DNA from: Bermanella sp034110565
Lineage (GTDB): Bacteria; Pseudomonadota; Gammaproteobacteria; Pseudomonadales; Oceanobacteraceae
DNA length: 64,000 nt
Reading direction: 5' to 3'
Assembly: GCA_034110565.1 (NCBI GenBank)
Contig: JAWUYY010000029.1
Coordinates: 1 to 64,000 of the forward strand
The notes under the pieces are model-generated. The model worked only from the letters and a program-made list of their open reading frames with translations. It did not search any database and was not told the DNA's origin. Below are positions 33,002-42,137 of the stretch, in pieces. The translations under genes were made by a program, and so were the position numbers. Numbering within the stretch: the first letter of the stretch is position 1; every line of letters begins with the position of its first letter.

Positions 33002-34642
33002 ATGAATCAAGTCTCTAATATTAGTGTTTCAATCAGCCTTGTGCGCAAGGAGCTTGAGACCACACTACAAAAAGCAGAGAACTATTTCTCTCATTTCAGT
33101 GAGAGCATGGATCAGTCTCATCTCAAGTTATTTGCCGATGAAATTAATTTAGCTCGCGGTACCTTTAAGCTATTGGAATTACCTGGTGCAGAGTCCCTAG
33201 CCACGGAAATGCTATCTCTTGTGGGTGATGGTGCAGTTAAGCAATCAATTAAATTAGACGCACTAGGGCAGTCCCTTATTGGCTTGACTCAGTATATTAA
33301 TATCTTGTTAGAGCAAGAGGCTGACTATCCAATTTTATTGGTACCTGCAATCAATCAAATTAGAAAAGTAGGTGGGCATAAACTCATCACTGAGTCTCAT
33401 TTTTTTAATGTTAATTTGAGGCCAAAATTACCCACTCTAGATAAACCAAATTTTAATATTAAGCCCCATCTTCCTCGAATTCGATTAATGTTTCAGGCTG
33501 GGCTCTTGCGCATCCTGAAAGATCAAAATCCTGTCATTGGCTTTAAACTTATCCAACGATCGTTAGAGTTATTAGAGCGTGGTTTAAGAGGCACGATGGC
33601 GTGGCCATTTTGGTGGTGTTCATTGGCGACCGTGAAAACCATGGCTGATGATGAGTATGATTTAACTCTCGCTAGGCGAATGCTGTTTGCACGTATTGAT
33701 ATTTTAATGCGCACTATGATCAAAAGTGGTGTAAAGGTATTTACCAGTCAAATTGCAAACGAATTGCATAAAGATTTACTTCATATTGTTAGCTTATCAC
33801 CGCAGCAAGATGGTTTATTAGAGCAAGTTAAACAAGCCTACTCGATTCGTTCGCATATCACAGAGCAGCAACTTAAAGCGGAACGTAAGCTATTGTCTGG
33901 TCCAGATATTGGGTCATTTGATACTCTTGCAAAAGCCTTTAAAGAAGAAATTCAATCTGTAAAAGAAGCATTGGATTCGGCGGAAAAAGGCACGCTAACC
34001 GAAGGTGACTTTGAAGAATTAAAAATACGACTTCAACGCATGGCTAATGTGTTGAAAGTCATCCAGCAAGATGCGCTAGGTCAGCGAATTGAAGCTCAGT
34101 TGTCGAATGTCCTAGCACTTAAAGATCTATCCAAAGAGCAGAGAATTATTGCACTGGCAGGTATCGCTGATGCTTTACTTGAAGTTGAATTGGCAAGCGA
34201 TCAATTTGGGCGACAGCCTTCTGCTAATTCTAAACAAGAAATCATCGGTGCAGGCCATTACTTTGAAGCGCGCATCGTTTTGTTTGATGAAGTACATTCA
34301 GGCTTGGCTGTATCAAAACGAGCGATCGCCTCTTTTGTAGACAGTAGTGATAAGTTACATCTGGCCAATATAGGACAAGCATTAATTGGTGTGAAAGGTG
34401 CGCTGATTTTCTTAAATGAAATGCAATGTGCAGAAATTATAAATTCATCTATGCGCTATCTAAATGAGCGAGTGTTGAATAGCGACGAACCAGCAGATGA
34501 AGCTCGCTTAGAAGTATTAGCGGATGTATTGACCAGCATTGAGTATTACATTGAAACAGTATCTAAGTCCGATGTATCGGCTAAGGACATACTATCACTG
34601 GCAATTAAGAGTATTGCACAACTTGGATACAAGGTGGCGTAA
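33002..34642 (+). CDS. fimL: FimL-like protein (ChpA N-terminal homologue)
   Basis: A 546-residue soluble helical protein resembling FimL of Pseudomonas (about 556 residues), which is related to the N-terminus of the chemosensory kinase ChpA and affects type IV pilus twitching and cAMP signalling. Features: helical first 100 residues (VRKELETTLQKAENYFSHF, resembling Hpt folds without the phospho-accepting histidine), a linker with LPRIRLMFQAGLLRIL, and a long helical rest. Position after dnaQ roughly matches PAO1 (PA1816 dnaQ, PA1822 fimL), from memory. It implies a type IV pilus system elsewhere. Confidence 0.75.
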   Translation: MNQVSNISVSISLVRKELETTLQKAENYFSHFSESMDQSHLKLFADEINLARGTFKLLELPGAESLATEMLSLVGDGAVKQSIKLDALGQSLIGLTQYINILLEQEADYPILLVPAINQIRKVGGHKLITESHFFNVNLRPKLPTLDKPNFNIKPHLPRIRLMFQAGLLRILKDQNPVIGFKLIQRSLELLERGLRGTMAWPFWWCSLATVKTMADDEYDLTLARRMLFARIDILMRTMIKSGVKVFTSQIANELHKDLLHIVSLSPQQDGLLEQVKQAYSIRSHITEQQLKAERKLLSGPDIGSFDTLAKAFKEEIQSVKEALDSAEKGTLTEGDFEELKIRLQRMANVLKVIQQDALGQRIEAQLSNVLALKDLSKEQRIIALAGIADALLEVELASDQFGRQPSANSKQEIIGAGHYFEARIVLFDEVHSGLAVSKRAIASFVDSSDKLHLANIGQALIGVKGALIFLNEMQCAEIINSSMRYLNERVLNSDEPADEARLEVLADVLTSIEYYIETVSKSDVSAKDILSLAIKSIAQLGYKVA

Positions 34643-35280
34643 TGGGCGTGCAAATTCTTGCAGTAGCGTTGGTAATTCTTGCATTAATTATGCTCTATTT
34701 TTCTGCTAAAGCGCTACTTTCGAAAGACTGGTTTATGAAGTGGCTGCGTGGCAGCTTCGGCCTTTTAGCCATTGCCTGCACAGCATTAAGTGGTGTGGTT
34801 GCGTTCAATCTCATTCATTACTCAACTGTTGAGGAGGGTCAGGTAATCGCCACACTGCGATTTACCGAGCTCGATAACCAGGAGTTTGATGTAGAGCTAG
34901 TAGGGCGAGAAGATAAAAAACATCTTTATCGCATTAGCGGAGACCAGTGGCAGTTGGATGTACGTTTAATTAAGGTTTCTGCCTGGTTTGATGGTGGTTT
35001 GCCCGCTTACAAGCTAGACCGGCTATCTGGTCGCTACTTATCTTTAGAGCAAGAAAACGAGGCGCAGCGCACAGCGCATGATTTGCTAGGGAAGCAATTG
35101 GTGGATACTTGGCCTTGGTTTGCAAATAAGAAATGGCTAGGGTTTATTCAGGCTAAATATGGTTCGGCAACTTATATGCCTATGGCAGATGGGGCTATTT
35201 ATCAGGTTAGATTATTTCACGATGGCTTGGATGCTAGCCCGGTAAACGATCAAGCGCGAAAAGCGCTCGGTGACTGGTAA
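34642..35280 (+). CDS. Conserved inner-membrane protein of unknown function
   Basis: A 212-residue protein with two N-terminal membrane helices (about 4-24 and 36-58) followed by a soluble domain of about 150 residues, probably periplasmic. It shares one base with the end of fimL-like (TAATG), so they are co-translated. A similar gene near fimL in pseudomonads is sometimes labelled a multidrug transporter, but nothing in this short two-helix protein supports transport. Confidence 0.75.
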   Translation: MGVQILAVALVILALIMLYFSAKALLSKDWFMKWLRGSFGLLAIACTALSGVVAFNLIHYSTVEEGQVIATLRFTELDNQEFDVELVGREDKKHLYRISGDQWQLDVRLIKVSAWFDGGLPAYKLDRLSGRYLSLEQENEAQRTAHDLLGKQLVDTWPWFANKKWLGFIQAKYGSATYMPMADGAIYQVRLFHDGLDASPVNDQARKALGDW

Positions 35281-35291
35281 CGGTCATATGT

Positions 35292-35319
35292 AAAAAAAGG
35301 GGCCGAAGCCCCTTTTTTT
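35292..35319. terminator. Bidirectional terminator
   Basis: A perfect 12-bp stem (292-303 with 308-319), CGAA tetraloop and A/T flanks. It serves the plus-strand membrane-protein gene and the convergent SCP2 gene. Confidence 0.92.
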
Positions 35320-35338
35320 ATGCGCGAAACACGTTGGA

Positions 35339-35653
35339 TTATTGTGGGAACAATTCACCAAGCTTAGTCGCTAGCATCATATCGCCTTCAGCACGAAGCT
35401 GACCAGCCATGAATGCTTGCATACCATCAGTTTCGCCAGTCATGATACCAACTAGAGTTTCAGTGGTCATGATTAGAGTTACAGATGGGTCGTCGTGAGA
35501 ACCGTTACCGATTTCGAAGTTGCCGTCGTTAACTGCAACGAAAAAATCATCGCCATCTTCGATGCTGAATTGGAATACGTTTTCCATGCCAGCAGCAGCA
35601 TCAGCATTAAATTTTGCTTTCATTTGTTCAATGATGTCAGCAACTGAAGTCAT
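35339..35653 (-). CDS. SCP2 sterol-carrier domain protein
   Basis: A 104-residue single SCP2 domain. The conserved pattern is present: FQFSIEDGDDFFVAV, NGSHDDPSVTLIMT, and the C-terminal MAGQLRAEGDMMLATKLGELF helix that caps the lipid pocket. Bacterial SCP2 domains bind fatty acyl or other hydrophobic ligands; the physiological ligand is unknown. Single gene with its own strong ribosome site (AAGGAT). Confidence 0.88.
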   Translation of the reverse strand: MTSVADIIEQMKAKFNADAAAGMENVFQFSIEDGDDFFVAVNDGNFEIGNGSHDDPSVTLIMTTETLVGIMTGETDGMQAFMAGQLRAEGDMMLATKLGELFPQ

Positions 35654-35888
35654 ATCGTTATCCTTTGTAAAATGTGAGAAAGTGGCCCGCTCTGGTTAAA
35701 CTGACAGGCTCATATCTGAGTGTTTCACAGATATTGTCAGACTAAGCAAGGCAGTAGAAGGTGTCAACAGTTAATCATACGATTGTTTGAATTTTTCATG
35801 AAATGCTAAGAATGTTTTATAAAGCAAGGCTAGTGCCGATGATTTAGAGTCGTTACACTTAGCAAAACACTAGATTTAAGGATATACC

Positions 35889-36899
35889 GTGGAATTTCTA
35901 TCAGATTATGGGTTGTTTTTGGCTAAAGCCATTACATTTGTCTTTGTCGTGGCCCTAATTATCGGCCTAATAGCCAGTGCAGGCCAGAAAGCCAAGCCTG
36001 AAAAATTATCCGTTCATTATTTGAACGACAAACTGGAAAAAGCCAAGCAAAAACTACAAGAAAATGTACTTAGCAAAAAACAGCTTAAAGAGATTAAAAA
36101 ACAGCAGAAAAAAGAAGCCAAAGAACAAGCAGATGCCGTTAAGCCGAAAGTATATGTGCTTAATTTTAATGGTGATATTAAAGCAAGTCAGAGCGAGCAA
36201 TTAAAAGAAGAAATCACAGCGCTATTAAGCATGGGTGACCATGTAGATGAAGTAGTTGTAAAAGTAGAGAGCGGCGGCGGCATGGTGCACCAGTATGGTT
36301 ATGCAGCCTCACAGCTTGATCGTATAAAATCACAAGGGATTCCTCTCACTATCTGTGTTGATAAGGTGGCAGCCAGTGGTGGCTATATGATGGCAGTCGT
36401 TGCGGATAAAATTATTGCCGCTCCGTTTGCTGTTATAGGCTCTATTGGCGTGATTGCACAAATCCCCAATTTCAATCGATTACTTAAAAAGAATGACATC
36501 GATTTTGAAGTGCACACTGCAGGTGAATACAAACGTACTTTAACGGTCTTCGGTGAGAACACTGATAAGGCCCGTGAAAAATTCAGGGAAGACCTAAAAG
36601 ATGTACACATTTTATTTAAAAACTTTATCCATGAGCATCGACCAGCAGTGGATTTAGATAATGTTGCCAATGGTGATGTTTGGTATGGTCAAGACGCACT
36701 GAAACAGAATTTAGTAGATATCGTATCGACCAGTGACGACTACCTATTGTCTCGCTGTAAAGAAGCCGATGTTTATGTGCTCTCAAGTGAGCAGAAAAAA
36801 CCGCTTCTTAAGCGTTTAGGTGCAGGTGCTCAAAGTGCATTAAACCAATCAATTGAAAATACGTTAAATAAATTAACGTTTCATAAATGGTACATGTAA
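35889..36899 (+). CDS. sohB: Inner-membrane serine protease SohB (S49)
   Basis: A 336-residue signal peptide peptidase-like protease. One N-terminal membrane helix (about 10-32), a basic coiled segment (about 45-85) and the S49 domain. The catalytic serine is in AASGGYMMA (near 163) and lysine in EYKRTLTVFGENT (near 215). E. coli SohB is about 349 residues. The next gene starts 12 bp downstream. Confidence 0.92.
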   Translation: MEFLSDYGLFLAKAITFVFVVALIIGLIASAGQKAKPEKLSVHYLNDKLEKAKQKLQENVLSKKQLKEIKKQQKKEAKEQADAVKPKVYVLNFNGDIKASQSEQLKEEITALLSMGDHVDEVVVKVESGGGMVHQYGYAASQLDRIKSQGIPLTICVDKVAASGGYMMAVVADKIIAAPFAVIGSIGVIAQIPNFNRLLKKNDIDFEVHTAGEYKRTLTVFGENTDKAREKFREDLKDVHILFKNFIHEHRPAVDLDNVANGDVWYGQDALKQNLVDIVSTSDDYLLSRCKEADVYVLSSEQKKPLLKRLGAGAQSALNQSIENTLNKLTFHKWYM

Positions 36900-36911
36900 G
36901 GGGGGATCTAA

Positions 36912-37895
36912 ATGAACTACACAGCACTGGTTGTTTCAGAAGTAACTGACGGTCAATTCGACGGCCAAATTAGTACCTTAAGTACGGATGATTTACCGCA
37001 GGGTGATGTGTTAATTAAGGTGAGTTATTCATCAGTTAATTATAAGGATGCTTTGTCTTTTTCAGGCAATAAAGGTGTCACTCAAAAATTCCCTCACACC
37101 CCAGGTATTGATGCTGCTGGTGAAGTCGTTACGTCAAATAACCCTGACATTGCAGTCGGGGCTAAAGTGGTTGTGACAGGCTATGACTTAGGCATGAATA
37201 CAAAAGGCGGCTTTGGTGAGTACATCCGAGTACCCAGTAATTGGGTTATTACGCTACCAAGTGGTTTTTCTGAAAAAGAAGCTATGGCATGGGGAACGGC
37301 AGGACTAACTGCCGCGCTATGTGTCGATAAATTGCTAACTAACCATGTTTCAAAAGCCAAGCCCATTCTTGTTTCTGGTGCGACAGGCGGTGTGGGGAGT
37401 ATTGCCATTACATTGCTGAGTAAGCTGGGATTTAATGTTCACGCATTATCATCAAAGAAAGACAAAGAGACTTACTTAAAAAGCTTAGGTGCCAAAGAAG
37501 TCGTATTATTAAGTGATTTTGTAGATGACTCTAAGCGGCCATTATTAAAACCTTTATACTCAGGCGCAGTTGATGTGGCTGGTGGTGATGTACTGGCGAG
37601 TATTTTAAAAACAATTGATTACCAAGGGGCAGTTGCATGCTGTGGCTTAGTTGCATCAACAGCGCTAAATACCACCGTTTTGCCGTTTATTCTGCGTGAC
37701 ATAAGCTTGCTTGGAGTGGACTCAGTGGAGCTCCCCTTGTCTCGCAAACAAGAAATATGGGACAAGATTGGCAATGATTGGCGATTAGAAAACTTGGAAT
37801 CTTCTTGTCAGGAAATAACCAAGGCGCAGTTAGTTGAAACCATGACAGCCATGCTACAAGGTAAGATTACAGGGCGCTTTATTTTAGCGCATTAG
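36912..37895 (+). CDS. acuI: YhdH/AcuI-type NADPH-dependent oxidoreductase
   Basis: A 327-residue zinc-free medium-chain reductase of the YhdH/YhfP group. SSVNYKDAL (near 40-48), HTPGIDAAGEV and the NADP-binding VSGATGGVGSIA loop (near 155-166) are characteristic. Family members include acrylyl-CoA reductase AcuI, which detoxifies acryloyl-CoA during DMSP breakdown in marine bacteria. No other DMSP gene is in the window, so the substrate remains an inference. Convergent with the antiporter, 4 bp apart. Confidence 0.82.
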   Translation: MNYTALVVSEVTDGQFDGQISTLSTDDLPQGDVLIKVSYSSVNYKDALSFSGNKGVTQKFPHTPGIDAAGEVVTSNNPDIAVGAKVVVTGYDLGMNTKGGFGEYIRVPSNWVITLPSGFSEKEAMAWGTAGLTAALCVDKLLTNHVSKAKPILVSGATGGVGSIAITLLSKLGFNVHALSSKKDKETYLKSLGAKEVVLLSDFVDDSKRPLLKPLYSGAVDVAGGDVLASILKTIDYQGAVACCGLVASTALNTTVLPFILRDISLLGVDSVELPLSRKQEIWDKIGNDWRLENLESSCQEITKAQLVETMTAMLQGKITGRFILAH

Positions 37896-37899
37896 TCGA

Positions 37900-39063
37900 T
37901 TAATCCCGTCGTAACTTACTGGAAGGTGCGATGGGATTTGGATATTTAAAAATCACTATATAGGTTGAAACGATAAATGTGATTACTGCGGTAGCTTGAA
38001 TTGTATGAGCTGCATTTTCGCCAATCAAGTTGGATCCAATGGCTAAATAGCTAATCAATAATGAAAACTCACTTATTTGCCCTAGTCGAAATCCAATATC
38101 CCAGGATAGTATGTTTTTTTCTGACTGCTGATTAAGTAATAATTTAAACGTTATGGGTTTTATAATTAGCACAAGTAAGCTTAGCACCAGTGCATATAGC
38201 CAGATATCAGCCAGCACATGTAATTTAAAGCCCGCACCAAGAGTGAAGAAAAACAATACCAAGAAAAAGTCTCTAATTGGTTTAAGCTTTTCTGTCATAA
38301 ACTGCGCAACAGGGTGTGTGGCTAATGTAATACCAGCAACAAAAGCCCCCATTTCTTTTGATAATCCTAAATAAGCACCTAACTCCGCAAGACCCAAGCA
38401 CCAACCAATTGCCATTAAAAATAAATACTCATGAAATAAATCAAACCTCACCAGTAGTGGAAGTATGACGAATTTCACGCAGGCAAAGGAAAATACAATC
38501 AGACAAGGCAGGGCCATTGCTGTTAATGCGAAGTCTTGTACGCCACCGCCAGAAGACGCCGCACCAAGTACTAAGAGGACTATGATGGCTATCATATCTT
38601 GAAGTAGTAATAAGCCAACCATGAGCTCACCCATATGCTTGTGATGAAGCACCGTAGTGGGCAGTAATTTAATGCCGATAATCGTGCTGGAGAACATCAA
38701 GGCCGCACCAGTGACCAATGCTTCTGTTTGGGTAAAGCCAAATCCTAATGCGGCACCGTAACCGACAGCAAAAAACACACATGAACTTGCTAGGGCAACT
38801 AGGCTGGCTTTTTTGAGTACATGCGCCAAGCTTTTAGGTTGCATATCCAAGCCCAAAAGAAACAGCAGAAAAACAATTCCAATATGAGCAATTTCACTGA
38901 GCTGTTGTGCGTCGTTTACCCAGCCCATAACAGATGGACCAGCTAGAATACCTAGCGCAACATAAGCCACGATAATAGGTTGGTGTGTGTATAGTGATAG
39001 GGTAGCTAGAACAGCGGCGCCACTGAAAATAATAAAAAATGAAAAAAATAGACTATGTTCCAT
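37900..39063 (-). CDS. CPA2-family cation:proton antiporter without RCK domain
   Basis: A 387-residue membrane protein with 11-12 helices of the KefB/KefC sodium-hydrogen exchanger domain. LLFLLGLDMQPKSL, a motif of the fifth helix, and SKEMGAFVAGITLA are visible. It ends soon after the last helix, so it lacks the C-terminal TrkA-N/RCK regulatory domain of KefB/C. Cation specificity cannot be read from sequence. Monocistronic. Confidence 0.85.
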   Translation of the reverse strand: MEHSLFFSFFIIFSGAAVLATLSLYTHQPIIVAYVALGILAGPSVMGWVNDAQQLSEIAHIGIVFLLFLLGLDMQPKSLAHVLKKASLVALASSCVFFAVGYGAALGFGFTQTEALVTGAALMFSSTIIGIKLLPTTVLHHKHMGELMVGLLLLQDMIAIIVLLVLGAASSGGGVQDFALTAMALPCLIVFSFACVKFVILPLLVRFDLFHEYLFLMAIGWCLGLAELGAYLGLSKEMGAFVAGITLATHPVAQFMTEKLKPIRDFFLVLFFFTLGAGFKLHVLADIWLYALVLSLLVLIIKPITFKLLLNQQSEKNILSWDIGFRLGQISEFSLLISYLAIGSNLIGENAAHTIQATAVITFIVSTYIVIFKYPNPIAPSSKLRRD

Positions 39064-39122
39064 GGATTAATCCCAGTTGCGTCAGAATGAGACTGATCTA
39101 AAAAACGTAAGGAGTAAAGGGG

Positions 39123-39159
39123 AAATAAAACAGCCCCAATTTAAGGGGCTGTTTTATTT
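39123..39159. terminator. Long bidirectional terminator
   Basis: A perfect 15-bp stem (39123-39137 with 39145-39159), AATTTAA loop. It lies immediately after the DUF934 gene and also upstream of the antiporter gene start, insulating the two. Confidence 0.85.
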
Positions 39160-39161
39160 GT

Positions 39162-39653
39162 TTAGGCCTTGCGGCGAAACAGAGGTGTTTTGACGTCGTA
39201 TGCCAATTGATATGGGTCGCTGAACGTAGCAAAGTACTGCAATGCCTTCTCAGCTTCCAAGCCATCTTTAAGAAGGTAGGTATCAAACCCGCAGCGCTTC
39301 ATAAAATAGAGCTGATCAAGCAATACATCACCAATGGCTCGAATTTCACCTTGATAGTTGAAACGTTCTTTTAGTAAGCGAGCCAAGCTATAGCCCCGAC
39401 CATCAGCAAAAGCAGGAAAGTTCACAGCGATAACTTCAAACTTATCTAGCTCATCTTTAAGCGCGTCTAAGTCAGTATCCCCGTTAAGGTAAAGGCCTAT
39501 GTCTGTGCGTGAAGACAGGGTGGTTTTATTTTTCAACCAATAGCCAGCTTCTATTAGGATGTTTCCTGGCGGAAGTTCGGCCTTGAAGTCACTTATAATC
39601 TGCCATTTATTCTCAAGGGTAGTTTGCTGGTTAATTAGATTTTGCATATACAC
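39162..39653 (-). CDS. DUF934 protein, sulfite reductase partner
   Basis: A 163-residue DUF934 protein. Conserved blocks: FPAFADGRGYSLARLLKERF near 95-115 and EIRAIGDVLLDQLYFMKRCGFD near 120-140. The family is almost always next to cysI in proteobacteria and is thought to act with sulfite reduction, but the biochemical role is unproven. Its start overlaps the end of cysI by 23 bp, so the two are translationally coupled. ATG at 39647 (second Met) is an alternative start. Confidence 0.88.
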   Translation of the reverse strand: MYMQNLINQQTTLENKWQIISDFKAELPPGNILIEAGYWLKNKTTLSSRTDIGLYLNGDTDLDALKDELDKFEVIAVNFPAFADGRGYSLARLLKERFNYQGEIRAIGDVLLDQLYFMKRCGFDTYLLKDGLEAEKALQYFATFSDPYQLAYDVKTPLFRRKA

Positions 39654-41292
39654 GCTCCTTGAAAAGACTGTGACCTACGCGGCGATAAGTATCGATGAAT
39701 CGCTCACCTTCAATTCGCACATCAACATAAATAGCGAGTATTTTTTCAATAATCTCAGGCATTTGCTCACGGGCAAATGATGGCCCTAAAATCTTTCCGA
39801 TAGACGCATCAGGACCTGAGTCTCCTCCTAGAGAAACTTGATAGAATTCTTCACCTTTCTTATCGACACCTAGTACGCCAATGTGGCCAATGTGGTGATG
39901 ACCACAAGCATTCATGCAGCCTGAAATATTTAAATCGATTTCACCAAGATCATGCAAGTAATCTAAATCATCAAACCTAGCTTGCAGTGCTTCAGCAACG
40001 GGAATCGATTTGGCATTTGCTAAAGCGCAAAAGTCACCGCCCGGGCAGCAGATCATATCTGTAAGCAAACCAAGATTTGGTGTTGCAAATCCACTGGCCT
40101 TTGCTTCCTGCCAGAAGGCAAATAATTCGTCCTGCTTAATATCAGCAAGAACAATATTTTGCTCATGTGTGTTGCGGATCTCACCAAAGCTATAACGATC
40201 AGCGAGGTCGGCCACTACATCTAATTGCTTGTCGGTAATATCGCCAGGAGGTGTGCCTAGTTTTTTAAGTGTAAGAGTGACAATGGCGTAACCATTAACT
40301 TTATGTTCACTAACATTACGTTTATACCAATTAGAAAACGCCTTATTTTCAGCAAGCTGTTGGTTGAGAGTATCACTGACCGCATCAAGTTCTTCATAAT
40401 CCGGAGCCGTAAAGTGACCTTTAATTCGGTTAATCTCATCTTGAGTGAGAGTACCTGGTCCATCTTTAAGGTGCTGCCACTCTGCATTTACTTTTTCAGC
40501 GAATGCTTCAACACCAAGCGCTTTAACCAGAATTTTAATGCGTGCCTTGTACTTATTGTCGCGACGGCCATTTAAATTATATACACGTAGCACGGCATCT
40601 AAGTAGGTCAGTAGATGTTTTTCAGGTAAAAATTCTTTAACTAAAGATGCAACAATGGGTGTGCGACCTAAACCGCCCCCAACATACACGGCAAAGCCAA
40701 GTTCACCATCATCGTTCTTGACGATCTTAATGCCTATGTCATGCAGCATCGTAGCGGCACGATCATCGGTTAGATGGCTGTTAACCGCAATTTTGAATTT
40801 ACGCGGTAGAAATGCAAACTCAGGGTGAAAGGTTGACCACTGGCGAATAATTTCACAGTAAGGACGAGGGTCGACTAGCTCATTAGGTGTAACGCCTGCA
40901 AATTGATCAGTGGTTGTATTACGAATGCAGTTACCACTGGTTTGAATGGCGTGCATTTGAACGCTGGCTAGCTCCGCTAGTATGGCGGGTACGTCTTTCA
41001 ATTCTGGCCAATTGTATTGGACGTTGGTTCGCGTACTTATGTGTGCATAACCCTTATCGTAAGTGCGGGCTACATGGGCAAGCTTTCGCACCTGTTTACT
41101 CGACAATAAACCATAAGGTACAGCAACACGAAGCATGGGGGCATAGCGCTGCACGTAGAGCCCGTTTTGAAGGCGCAACGGCAAGAACTGCTCTTCAGTT
41201 AGGTCGCCGGCTAAATATCGCTCAGTTTGGTCTTTAAACTGAGCTACTCGTTCATCTACGATGCGCTGATCGTAGTTGTCATATATGTACAT
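39631..41292 (-). CDS. cysI: Assimilatory sulfite reductase, hemoprotein (CysI/NirA family)
   Basis: Reduces sulfite to sulfide with siroheme and a 4Fe-4S cluster. 553 residues: ferredoxin-like half domains (N-terminal HISTRTNVQYNW near 91-102), and the cluster/siroheme cysteines in CCPGGDFCALA (near 421-431) and ISGCMNACGHHH (near 465-476). Length and neighbour DUF934 match the Pseudomonas-type enzyme. CysJ flavoprotein is not nearby, so the electron donor is not evident. Likely under CysB control. Confidence 0.93.
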   Translation of the reverse strand: MYIYDNYDQRIVDERVAQFKDQTERYLAGDLTEEQFLPLRLQNGLYVQRYAPMLRVAVPYGLLSSKQVRKLAHVARTYDKGYAHISTRTNVQYNWPELKDVPAILAELASVQMHAIQTSGNCIRNTTTDQFAGVTPNELVDPRPYCEIIRQWSTFHPEFAFLPRKFKIAVNSHLTDDRAATMLHDIGIKIVKNDDGELGFAVYVGGGLGRTPIVASLVKEFLPEKHLLTYLDAVLRVYNLNGRRDNKYKARIKILVKALGVEAFAEKVNAEWQHLKDGPGTLTQDEINRIKGHFTAPDYEELDAVSDTLNQQLAENKAFSNWYKRNVSEHKVNGYAIVTLTLKKLGTPPGDITDKQLDVVADLADRYSFGEIRNTHEQNIVLADIKQDELFAFWQEAKASGFATPNLGLLTDMICCPGGDFCALANAKSIPVAEALQARFDDLDYLHDLGEIDLNISGCMNACGHHHIGHIGVLGVDKKGEEFYQVSLGGDSGPDASIGKILGPSFAREQMPEIIEKILAIYVDVRIEGERFIDTYRRVGHSLFKERVYAKSN

Positions 41293-41499
41293 AGTGCTCT
41301 CATCACCGCCATTTAATTATGGCTGTATTATTAAATTTGGGCTGACAATAGCAAATGATGCATATCGAGAAAATGGTTTATTTCTTATAACGCTTATTGA
41401 AAACACCTATATAGAATGAATAATACCCGACTAAATAACTAGGGATTGGTTTTATGGTGAAAAATCAGTAAAATTACCGAAACTATGTCGGAGTATGAA

Positions 41500-42078
41500 A
41501 TGCTTAATATCACTGATGCGGCTGTACAGTATTTATCTGAGTTACTGGCTAAACAAGATGTCCCCGGAATGTCTGTACGCGTATTCATTACTCAGCCCGG
41601 AACCCCATACGCTGAGACATGCCTTGCTTACTGTCGCCCAGAGGAAGTAAATGCCAATGATGAGATCGTTGATTTTAATGATCTTCGTGTTTATCTGGAT
41701 AAACAAAGCATTCTTTATATGGAAGATGCAAAGATAGATTTTGCTAAGGACAAAATGGGTGGTCAGTTAACGATCAAGGCACCAAATGCTAAAATGCCTA
41801 AAGTAACCGAAGATAGCCCTGTAGAAGAGCAGATTACATATATTCTTTATAATGAAGTTAACCCCGGTCTTGCATCTCATGGTGGCGAAGTTAAGTTGGT
41901 CGAAGTGACTCAAGATAGCCTAGCCATTCTTGAATTTGGCGGCGGCTGTCAGGGCTGTAGCGCAGTGGATGTTACATTAAAAGAGGGTATTGAAAAGACC
42001 CTATTAGAGAGACTGCCTCAACTTAGAGGTGTTAGGGACGTTACGGACCACACCCAAGCTGATAATGCTTACATGTAA
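41500..42078 (+). CDS. nfuA: Fe-S cluster scaffold/carrier NfuA
   Basis: Delivers 4Fe-4S clusters to target enzymes. 192 residues: degenerate A-type domain (1-95, with ITQPGTPYAETCLAYC) and Nfu domain (about 110-190) with the cluster cysteines Cys150 and Cys153 in GGGCQGCSA. ATG at 41485 is an alternative, but 41500 is preceded by CGGAG at a 6-nt spacing. It is divergent from cysI, an Fe-S enzyme. A terminator follows. Confidence 0.95.
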   Translation: MLNITDAAVQYLSELLAKQDVPGMSVRVFITQPGTPYAETCLAYCRPEEVNANDEIVDFNDLRVYLDKQSILYMEDAKIDFAKDKMGGQLTIKAPNAKMPKVTEDSPVEEQITYILYNEVNPGLASHGGEVKLVEVTQDSLAILEFGGGCQGCSAVDVTLKEGIEKTLLERLPQLRGVRDVTDHTQADNAYM

Positions 42079-42090
42079 AGATCTCACACA

Positions 42091-42114
42091 AAAAAAGCCC
42101 TTAGGGGCTTTTTT
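42091..42114. terminator. Bidirectional terminator between nfuA and purK
   Basis: AAAAAAGCCC (42091-42100) pairs with GGGCTTTTTT (42105-42114) around TTAG. A and T runs on both sides allow termination of both convergent genes. Confidence 0.88.
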
Positions 42115-42137
42115 TTGTTAAGTTAAAACTTACGATA

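Noticed and set aside
39098..39286. 62-residue open frame across the terminator after the DUF934 gene
   Set aside because: It overlaps the DUF934 gene in another frame and includes the long terminator stem.
42000..42120. Riboswitch or leader peptide near nfuA/purK
   Set aside because: The only structure is the shared terminator; purE has just 74 bp upstream of it to the next gene, with no aptamer-like motifs.
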